This document shows, piece by piece, positions 1-5,044 of a stretch of 5,044 nucleotides of DNA. A model generated the notes under the pieces. It had not been told where the DNA came from. It worked only from the letters and a program-made list of their open reading frames with translations, and did not search any database. Positions within the stretch are counted from its first letter, which is position 1. Every line of letters starts with the position of its first letter. Made by a program: the position numbers and the translations under genes. This stretch comes from Chloroflexota bacterium (lineage in GTDB: Bacteria; Chloroflexota; Anaerolineae; Ardenticatenales; Ardenticatenaceae), in contig DOUV01000323.1 in NCBI GenBank assembly GCA_003520455.1, forward strand, positions 2,375 to 7,418, given 5' to 3'.

Positions 1-3000
1 GGCAATCAGATTATTGCTGGCACAGGTTACAATATTGGACCCCACAGTGGTACTATTACGCAAGTAGAGGCACTCTTCCAGATTTATCTGGACAACTCGT
101 TGGTAGATGACGTTGCTGTTGCTAAGTTATTCTTCAATGGAGTACAACAGGGTCTCGATAACACCTTCACCACTGCTCAGCTCGACGCCTTTGTACCAGC
201 CAGCAATGTGGGATTCCTCACCTGGGACGTGACCGCAGTGCGCAGTTGGGCCTGGTCCGACTTTACCGGTGATTTGGATCTCCAGTACGGGAACCAAAAG
301 TCGGGCGCGGCTGATGTGGCTCGGATATTCATGGATGCCATGGGCTTCCGCATCACTACCGACCAGACCTGCGGTGGCTCCACTGACACGGTCGATCCTC
401 TCCCTCTGACCGATACGTTCGATTCCAGCAAGTTGCAGTTCGTCTCTGCCAGCCCGGCGCAAAGTGGCGTTGCCGGGGGCACCATCAGCTGGAGCAATCT
501 CGGTCCGCTCTACGCCGGGCAAACCAAACAGGTCACCGTGACCTTCAAAGCCCTGGAGCCGCCGGATACCAACGCCAACGGGGAAGCCGACCCGACGACG
601 ACGACCAACACGGCTACCGTGAGCGGAGCCCAGTTCACCAACGGCAGGAGTGTGAACGATGCCAGCGATTCGGCCACTGTCACCATCAACCCCGCCGGTT
701 CCATCGGCAATCTCGTTTGGAACGACACAGACAGTGATGGCGTACAGGATGTGGGTGAGGCCGGCATTCCCAATGTTACCGTCTACCTGTGTACGACGAG
801 CCCCTGTAACAGCAGCAGTGCCAGCGCCAGCGATGTGACCGATGCCAATGGGGAATATCTCTTCGAAGGCTTGCGGGATGGTACCTATTACGTGGGCGTG
901 GATACCGCCACCCTGCCGGGTACGTACGGTGTATCCACCACCCAGACCGGCGATCCCACCGTCCCGGGCGCAAACTGCGGTGGATCGTGCGACAACCAGG
1001 GCAGCGCCACGCTCAACAACAATAACGGCAGCAGCGGCGATGACAACGTCTCTGGCATGGATTTCGGCTATGCAGTCCCGAACGTCATCTACGGCAACGT
1101 GTGGGAAGACAACGACGGCGATGGTACCCAAGACAGCGGTGACAACGGGATCAGCACTGTTACCGTTTATCTGTGCGCCTCGGGGGTAAGCCCCTGCAAC
1201 GGCAGCAGTGCGAGCCAGACGACTACCACCAATTCCAGTGGCAATTACAGCTTGAGCGGCATGGCCGATGGCAACTACTACGTGGCAGTGGCCGCCGCCA
1301 CCGCGCCGTTGGGCTCCGATTGGAGCAATACCTTTGACCCGGACGGGAATACCGATAGCCAGTCAGCCGTCATCAGCGTTGCTGGCGGCAATCTCTACGG
1401 CGCTTACGACTTCGGTTACCATCACTCGGGGGCCTACGCGATCTCGGGCACCGTCTACGGCGACTGGGACGGGGACAGTACCCAGGACGTGAGCGAAGAG
1501 GGCTTCAACAATGTTACTGTCTATCTGTACGAAGACAGCAGTGGGAACGGCGCCATCGATTCTGGCACCGATGCCCTCATTGCTACCACCACGACGAATG
1601 TCAACGGCGATTACAGCTTCGCCGGCCTGCCCAACGGCAGCTACGTCGTCGACGTCATCGAGAGCAGTCTACCTTCTCAGTACAGCCAGACGGAAGACCC
1701 AGACGGCACTGCCGACGGCCTGGGTGGGCCCATCACGGTGAGTGGCGCAAGCGCGTCCAATATTGACTTCGGCTACCAACCGGCCGGCTATGGCTCCATC
1801 GGCGATTCTGTCTGGCGGGATGACGACGGCGACGGCATTCAGGATAGCGGCGAAAGCGGGATTGCCAGTATCAGTCTCGCGTTGTTGGCCGACGTCAACG
1901 GCGATGGCAGTTACTCCGTGGTGGCCTCGACCAGCAGCAACGCCAGCGGAGATTACGCATTCACCAACCTGCCCCCCGGGAGTTACAAGGTCGACATCGA
2001 CACGTCCGACACCGACCTGCCCACCGACAGCCACGGCAACCGCTACGTACTGAGCACTCGCAAGAACCCAGGCGTGGCGAGCGATGTCACCTCTAACGAT
2101 CCCCACGACGTTACCCTGACCTCGGGCCAGGCCTATACCACGGCTGATTTCGGATTCACCGCCGGCGGCACCATCGGCGATTTTCTCTGGCAGGACAACG
2201 ACGGCGATGGCGCCCAGGATAGCGGCGAGCCCGGCATCGATGGCGTGACGGTGAGGCTGTACAATGATGCCAACGGCAACGGCGATTACGACGCTGGCAC
2301 CGACACCCTCTACGGCAGCGATGTGACCGCCTCCGGCGGTCTCTACGAGTTCACCGGCCTGCCGGGGGGCAAATACGTGGTTGTGGTCGACACGGCCACA
2401 CTGCCTGCCGGCTTTGGTTCGACCGGCCAGACCGGCGACCCGGACGAGAACAGCCCGCCGGCCTGTACCGCCTGTGATAGCCGGTCAGGGTTGAGCCTGA
2501 AGGCGGGCCAGATCGACCGCAGCCGCGATTTCGGCTACCGGCCCTCCGCCCGCATCGGCGATACCCTGTGGCTCGACACCGATAACGATGGGGTACGCGA
2601 CGGCGACGAGTCGGGTATTGCCGCTATCACGGTGAACCTGTATGACTGTGGCACCGGCACATGCAACGACGGCGACGAGAGCCTGGTCAGTACCACAGAA
2701 ACGGATTTAGATGGTTACTACGGTTTCGGCAACCTGAGCGATAAGACGTATGAAGTCCGTGTGGACAGCGCCGATATAGACTTCCCCTCCGGTCTGCAAA
2801 ACAGCTACGACCCGGACGGAACGGCGGATCAGAAGAGTACCGTCGTCGTCAGCGGGGGGAGCGTCACATCGGTCGGCGGCGCCTGCACGCCGGATTGTTC
2901 GTTGAATGCCGATTTCGGCTACCGCTATTCCGGTGCCTACAGCATTCGTGGCACCGTCTTCTACGATGCCGGCAACGACGGTGGCCTGTACACTCCGGCG

Positions 3001-4119
3001 AGCGGGGATGCGCCTTACGCGAATGTCACCCTCTACTTGTGGAACAGTAACCGCCAGTTGATCGCCAGCACGAGCACGGCTGCTGACGGCAGCTACACCT
3101 TCGACAGCCTGCCTGGTGGTGATTATACCGTCTCGGTGAATCAGAACGCGCCCAACCTCTCCGGGACCACGCGCACGACTCCTACGTCCAACCCATATTA
3201 CACTCCCGTGACAATCAGTAGTGCAAGCGTGGCGAATAGAGACTTTGGTTTCTACTCCACTCTGGATATGGGCGACCTGCCTGCCGGGTATGCCGACACA
3301 AAACTGGACGACGATGGGGCGCGCCACCCCGTTGGCAGCCTCTCCCTGGGAGCGGCGGTTGATGCTGACCCGGATGGACAGGAGAGCGCCACGTCTGCCG
3401 GCGATACGAACGATGACGGTGTGGCGCGTACGCCGGCTGTCACCTGGAGTGCCGGTACAGGTGGCGGATCTGTAGACATTACCGTCGGGGGTTGCACCGG
3501 CACCTGCTACCTGAGCGCCTGGGTCGACTGGGGCAATGACAGTAGTTTCAGCCAGACCGGTGACCGCATCTTGCTGGACCGCGCGGTTTCGAATGGATCG
3601 CAGACGATCACGTTCGATATTCCCGGTTCGGTCGCGCTCAACACGAGCTACAATGCCCGCTTCCGCCTCTATGGCAGCAGTACCAGCGGCTGGGCGCAAC
3701 CGACCGGATTGGCGACCGACGGCGAGGTCGAGGATTACCAGTGGAATTTCGCTCCCACTGCCGTTACGTTGGCGTCGTTCACAGCGACGGCCGCCGCCGC
3801 CCGCGTGGATGTCGCCTGGGCGACGGTCTCGGAGGTGGATGTGTTGGGGTTCAATGTGTGGCGCGTCCCGGCAGCGGAGCAGGTGAGCGCCGCGGCCTGG
3901 GTGAAGTTGAATCCAGCCCTGATTCCGGCGCAGAGCATCGGAGGCGTGGGCGGCAATGGCTACGAATACCGCGATGAGGCAGTACGGCCGGGCGCGCGCT
4001 ACGCCTACAAACTGGAAGTGGTCGGCCTCGGGGGACAGGTAGAGTGGTCCGAGCCCGTCGAGGTCTCGGTGGAGCCGATCAGGCTCTTTCTCCCCGTTAT
4101 TTCCGGTAACGGCTCGTAG
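1..4119 (+). CDS. Large secreted multidomain surface protein with SdrD B-like repeats, GEVED and FN3-like C-terminus (5' partial)
   Basis: The frame is open from base 1 to TAG at 4117-4119, giving 1372 visible residues. The TTG at 100 is only an internal codon; the real start and any signal peptide are upstream. Domains, numbered from base 1: residues 1-132, beta-rich domain with WDVTAVRSWAW and a DAMGFRITTD ending; 133-232, DUF11-like second half (PLTDTFDSSKLQFVSAS, then GPLYAGQTKQVTVTF, then NTATVSG); 233-1084, seven SdrD_B/CnaB-type repeats; 1088-1250, GEVED domain from DMGDLPAGYADT to DGEVEDYQW; 1251-1372, FN3-like domain (VTLASFTA, LGFNVWRV) ending RLFLPVISGNGS. In known families, SdrD_B repeats are rigid calcium-stabilised stalks of extracellular adhesins, so a surface or secreted structural role is inferred; no catalytic domain is visible. 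There is no LPXTG motif, no C-terminal membrane helix and no basic tail, so the anchoring mode is unknown. Fourteen of 15 cysteines lie in close pairs, which suits an oxidising extracellular setting. The ligand and exact function are unknown. Confidence 0.93.
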   Translation, partial: GNQIIAGTGYNIGPHSGTITQVEALFQIYLDNSLVDDVAVAKLFFNGVQQGLDNTFTTAQLDAFVPASNVGFLTWDVTAVRSWAWSDFTGDLDLQYGNQKSGAADVARIFMDAMGFRITTDQTCGGSTDTVDPLPLTDTFDSSKLQFVSASPAQSGVAGGTISWSNLGPLYAGQTKQVTVTFKALEPPDTNANGEADPTTTTNTATVSGAQFTNGRSVNDASDSATVTINPAGSIGNLVWNDTDSDGVQDVGEAGIPNVTVYLCTTSPCNSSSASASDVTDANGEYLFEGLRDGTYYVGVDTATLPGTYGVSTTQTGDPTVPGANCGGSCDNQGSATLNNNNGSSGDDNVSGMDFGYAVPNVIYGNVWEDNDGDGTQDSGDNGISTVTVYLCASGVSPCNGSSASQTTTTNSSGNYSLSGMADGNYYVAVAAATAPLGSDWSNTFDPDGNTDSQSAVISVAGGNLYGAYDFGYHHSGAYAISGTVYGDWDGDSTQDVSEEGFNNVTVYLYEDSSGNGAIDSGTDALIATTTTNVNGDYSFAGLPNGSYVVDVIESSLPSQYSQTEDPDGTADGLGGPITVSGASASNIDFGYQPAGYGSIGDSVWRDDDGDGIQDSGESGIASISLALLADVNGDGSYSVVASTSSNASGDYAFTNLPPGSYKVDIDTSDTDLPTDSHGNRYVLSTRKNPGVASDVTSNDPHDVTLTSGQAYTTADFGFTAGGTIGDFLWQDNDGDGAQDSGEPGIDGVTVRLYNDANGNGDYDAGTDTLYGSDVTASGGLYEFTGLPGGKYVVVVDTATLPAGFGSTGQTGDPDENSPPACTACDSRSGLSLKAGQIDRSRDFGYRPSARIGDTLWLDTDNDGVRDGDESGIAAITVNLYDCGTGTCNDGDESLVSTTETDLDGYYGFGNLSDKTYEVRVDSADIDFPSGLQNSYDPDGTADQKSTVVVSGGSVTSVGGACTPDCSLNADFGYRYSGAYSIRGTVFYDAGNDGGLYTPASGDAPYANVTLYLWNSNRQLIASTSTAADGSYTFDSLPGGDYTVSVNQNAPNLSGTTRTTPTSNPYYTPVTISSASVANRDFGFYSTLDMGDLPAGYADTKLDDDGARHPVGSLSLGAAVDADPDGQESATSAGDTNDDGVARTPAVTWSAGTGGGSVDITVGGCTGTCYLSAWVDWGNDSSFSQTGDRILLDRAVSNGSQTITFDIPGSVALNTSYNARFRLYGSSTSGWAQPTGLATDGEVEDYQWNFAPTAVTLASFTATAAAARVDVAWATVSEVDVLGFNVWRVPAAEQVSAAAWVKLNPALIPAQSIGGVGGNGYEYRDEAVRPGARYAYKLEVVGLGGQVEWSEPVEVSVEPIRLFLPVISGNGS
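697..3252 (+). repeat. Seven tandem SdrD B-like (CnaB-type) domain repeats inside the large surface protein
   Basis: The units run 697-1071, 1081-1419, 1429-1776, 1792-2157, 2164-2538, 2548-2922 and 2932-3252, about 107-125 residues each. Each opens with a variant of G-x-I-G-x-x-x-W followed by a D-x-D-x-D-G-x-x-D loop (EDNDGDGTQD in unit 2, RDDDGDGIQD in unit 4). Next comes GI..VTVYLY, a central G.Y.F..L..G.Y.V block, often a DPDG-like turn, and a closing DFGY or DFGF. Units 3 and 5 carry a second calcium-type loop (DSSGNGAIDSGTD, NDANGNGDYDAGTD); unit 4 has a partial one (DVNGDGSYS). Unit 7 has lost the first acidic loop. The repeats are clear in protein but diverged in DNA; the longest exact match I noticed is 17 bases (1108-1124 and 2194-2210). 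The array probably forms an extended calcium-stabilised stalk. Confidence 0.9.
3262..3750 (+). other. GEVED domain within the large surface protein
   Basis: Residues 1088-1250 show the usual order of a GEVED domain: an opening DMGDLPAGYADT, then GARHP, LGAAVDADPDGQ, GDTNDDGV, a central W-V-D-W-(G/N)-D segment (AWVDWGNDSSF), a strand with RFRLYGS, and the closing D-G-E-V-E-D-Y that names the family. It also holds a CX3C cysteine pair (residues 1165 and 1169). The domain is found in secreted bacterial proteins, usually between adhesin-like repeats and a C-terminal sorting or anchoring region, which matches its place here. Its molecular function is not established. Confidence 0.85.
3751..4116 (+). 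other. Fibronectin-III-like C-terminal domain and FLPV tail
   Basis: Residues 1251-1372 begin PTAVTLASFTATA, continue with VDVAWATVSEVDVLGFNVWRV and end with YAYKLEVVGLGG, WSEPVEVSVEP and the tail RLFLPVISGNGS. The strand pattern and the W...LGFNVWR block fit a divergent FN3-type fold. From memory, similar C-terminal modules ending in FLPLV- or YLPLV-type tails are common in secreted proteins of Chloroflexota; that link is the main basis for the taxonomic guess. A role in sorting or surface retention is inference only. Confidence 0.6.
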
Positions 4120-4343
4120 TGTCATCGGGCTCTCTTTGGCCGGACGAGCGTCTCGGCCGGCGCTCTGATCGACGGCTCGGGGGCTATGGCCGGTGCTCGC
4201 GCTGGAGCGAGGGGTGGAGTTGGAGAAGATGGGACGCGGCGCGACCTCGTTCGACCCTCCTTCCTGGGCATGGCCAAAGATTCGCCTCGCTGGCCGCCGG
4301 TGGTATTTGGTTCCCGATCCGCCGCCAACTGGTGGCCCTGAAT
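4120..4343. other. Intergenic region without a supportable gene
   Basis: This stretch between the surface-protein stop codon and the next ribosome binding site is GC-rich. It contains open frames in several registers, but their translations are rich in Arg, Trp and Gly with no recognisable domain. No convincing -35/-10 promoter pair was found on the + strand. The only structure that stands out is the hairpin at 4138-4158; a weaker inverted repeat (ctcgc, six-base loop, gcgag) lies near 4194-4211. Confidence 0.6.
4138..4158 (+). terminator. Possible weak terminator hairpin after the surface-protein gene
   Basis: The sequence ggccg-gac-gagc-gtc-t-cggcc folds into an eight-base-pair GC-rich stem with a four-base loop and one bulged T, starting 18 bases past the TAG. 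No T-run follows (the next bases are ggcgctctga), so it is not a canonical intrinsic terminator. It could instead be an mRNA 3'-end stabilising structure or chance in GC-rich DNA. Confidence 0.25.
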
Positions 4344-4348
4344 AGGAG
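4344..4348 (+). promoter_or_regulatory. Strong Shine-Dalgarno sequence before a 26-codon ORF
   Basis: AGGAG lies seven bases before the ATG at 4356, an ideal match and spacing for the 16S rRNA 3' end. It is a better ribosome binding site than the one directly before the kinase-like gene. This is the main reason to consider the short ORF at 4356 as translated. Confidence 0.45.
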
Positions 4349-4355
4349 ATTCTCG

Positions 4356-4436
4356 ATGGCGTTGTGCGGGCGAAACAACGGGATAGTCGACGGACCAACT
4401 GTGAGTCTGCCCCGGCTCGAGAGGCAAACGACGTGA
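4356..4436 (+). CDS. Possible 26-residue leader or small peptide (uncertain)
   Basis: The ATG at 4356 opens a frame of 26 codons reading MALCGRNNGIVDGPTVSL and then PRLERQTT. It ends at TGA 4434-4436, directly followed by the ATG of the HPr-kinase-like gene at 4437 in the same frame. An AGGAG Shine-Dalgarno seven bases upstream supports initiation. The zero-base spacing would allow translational coupling, so a likely role is a short leader that carries ribosomes to the kinase-like start. I recognise no family. A ribosomally made peptide precursor is conceivable because related kinases occur in such clusters, but the sequence lacks a recognisable leader motif. The frame extends upstream without a stop to a GTG at 4119, but that longer product looks non-coding. 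The ORF may simply be fortuitous. Confidence 0.3.
   Translation: MALCGRNNGIVDGPTVSLPRLERQTT
4420..4424 (+). promoter_or_regulatory. Weak ribosome binding site before the HPr-kinase-like gene
   Basis: AGAGG sits 12 bases before the ATG at 4437. This is longer than the optimal spacing and a partial match only. It is consistent with the start at 4437 depending partly on coupling to the preceding short ORF. The next in-frame ATG, at 4473, would cut off 12 residues (from MQKLDRLGWAAG) and has no clear site of its own, so 4437 is preferred. Confidence 0.4.
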
Positions 4437-5044
4437 ATGCAGAAGCTCGACCGCCTGGGCTGGGCGGCTGGCATGGCTGTTACGAGTTACGGTGTTCGCA
4501 TCGGCCTCCGCGCGAACGATCCCGAGGCATTGCCCGCGCTGCTCGATCGCCTGCCTCCGGGGTGGGTGCCCGAATCCTCGCCCGTCGTCGAGCGCCTGTA
4601 CTCACTCGTTGTCGGTGGCCCCGATTCGCGGCCCAACGTTCGTCGCTTCAACCTGCTGTACGGGGATCACATCCGGCTGGGGCGGACCACCGATCTTGAC
4701 CCGCTCTTCGACACGTTTGAATCCGACGTGCAGCTCTCTGTGGCAGAGAGCGCACCGGATCGCTTGTTCGTCCACGCCGGGGTGATCGGTTGGGGCGGCC
4801 GGGCGATTGTGACCCCCGGGCGCAGCCTGAGTGGCAAGACGACGCTCGTGGCCGAGTTTGTCCGCGCGGGGGCCACGTACTACTCCGATGAGTACGCCGT
4901 GCTGGATCGCCGTGGCTACGTCCACCCCTACCCGCGACCGCTGGCGATCCGCGAGGCGGCGACGGCGAAGCCGAAAAAATGGCCGGTCGAAGCGCTGGGA
5001 GGGACGGCTGGGGTGGTGCCTCTACCCGTGGGCCTGGTGGTCGT
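4437..5044 (+). CDS. HPr-kinase-like (HprK C-terminal-domain-like) P-loop protein, 3' partial
   Basis: The frame starts at ATG 4437 and stays open to the window edge, giving 202 codons. The first 105 or so residues (MQKLDRLGWAAG, TSYGVRIGLRANDPEAL, LPPGWVPESSPVVERLYS) resemble the N-terminal part of uncharacterised HprK-like proteins. The kinase-like core follows: HAGVIGW at 113-119, with a His placed like the conserved His before the HprK P-loop; a Walker A loop GRSLSGKTT at 128-136; YYSDEYAVLD at 148-157, with an Asp-Glu pair where HprK has its ADD catalytic motif; and VHPYPRPLAIR at 162-172. Classical HprK phosphorylates a serine of HPr in sugar-uptake control. This protein lacks the HprK N-terminal domain, so it belongs to the broader HprK-like group, some of which modify peptides, as in lasso-peptide clusters. 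The substrate is unknown. The start directly abuts the stop of a short upstream ORF. The missing 3' part should hold the rest of the fold. Confidence 0.85.
   Translation, partial: MQKLDRLGWAAGMAVTSYGVRIGLRANDPEALPALLDRLPPGWVPESSPVVERLYSLVVGGPDSRPNVRRFNLLYGDHIRLGRTTDLDPLFDTFESDVQLSVAESAPDRLFVHAGVIGWGGRAIVTPGRSLSGKTTLVAEFVRAGATYYSDEYAVLDRRGYVHPYPRPLAIREAATAKPKKWPVEALGGTAGVVPLPVGLVV

Noticed and set aside
127..1131. Antisense open frame of 334 codons
   Set aside because: It is a shadow of the + strand surface protein. It is low complexity (Val, Gly, Ala, Ile), has no recognised motif, and its frame openness comes from the codon pattern of the + strand gene.
4285..4320. Possible promoter around TGGTATTTGG
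   Set aside because: TATTTG matches the -10 consensus at only three positions, and no acceptable -35 element lies 16-18 bases upstream.
4186..4341. Frame continuing open past the surface-protein stop, with an ATG at 4186 and a TGA at 4339
   Set aside because: I considered stop readthrough or a separate small gene. The translation resembles no C-terminal extension, no good ribosome binding site precedes the ATG, and an open run of about 74 codons is not rare at this GC content.
2707..4398. Long antisense open frame of 563 codons
   Set aside because: It lies opposite the repeat and GEVED coding region, whose domains are unmistakable on the + strand. Its translation is rich in Arg, Val, Ala and Gly with no domain. 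GC-rich repeats coding Asp, Gly and Thr leave the opposite strand poor in stops.
4119..4436. 105-codon + strand ORF filling the intergenic gap from a GTG overlapping the TAG
   Set aside because: Its first 79 residues are Arg/Trp/Ser-rich without a domain, and there is no ribosome binding site before the GTG. Only the last 26 codons, from ATG 4356, have start-site support, so only those are listed.
4364..4785. Two overlapping + strand ORFs (4364-4699 and 4492-4785)
   Set aside because: They overlap the HPr-kinase-like gene in other frames, are Arg/Ser/Pro-rich and carry no motif. The frame starting at 4437 has the P-loop and the other family motifs.
4602..4925. Antisense ORF of 107 codons opposite the kinase-like gene
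   Set aside because: It is a shadow of the P-loop protein with no recognisable domain.

Overview
The window is GC-rich (about 60-67% in the 60-base blocks I counted, but about 45% in the first 180 bases). It holds parts of two genes on the + strand, separated by a 317-base gap. No tRNA, rRNA, CRISPR array, insertion sequence or attachment site was seen.

Region 1 (1-4119) is the 3' part of a very large gene that is already open at base 1, so its true start and any signal peptide lie upstream. The visible 1372 residues form a secreted, multidomain, acidic surface-type protein. It has an N-terminal beta-rich domain, what looks like half of a DUF11 domain, seven tandem SdrD B-like (CnaB-type) repeats, a GEVED domain, a fibronectin-III-like C-terminal domain and a short tail containing FLPV.

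Region 2 (4120-4436) has no confident gene. It holds a GC-rich hairpin just after the first stop codon. It also holds a 26-codon ORF with a strong Shine-Dalgarno sequence, whose TGA directly abuts the ATG of the next gene.

Region 3 (4437-5044) is the 5' part of a gene for an HPr-kinase-like P-loop protein. It runs off the right edge; 202 codons are visible.

Organism: the combination of SdrD_B and DUF11-like repeats, a GEVED domain, an FN3-like domain opening with VTLASFTA and an FLP-type C-terminus, next to an HprK-like ATPase, most resembles Chloroflexota (Anaerolineae, Caldilineae or Ardenticatenia-like). This is inferred from recalled family resemblance, not from a search. The two genes are unlikely to share an obvious pathway. 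The first is probably a cell-surface or extracellular adhesion or structural protein, and the second a cytoplasmic kinase-like protein of a type often found near peptide-modification or cell-surface clusters.
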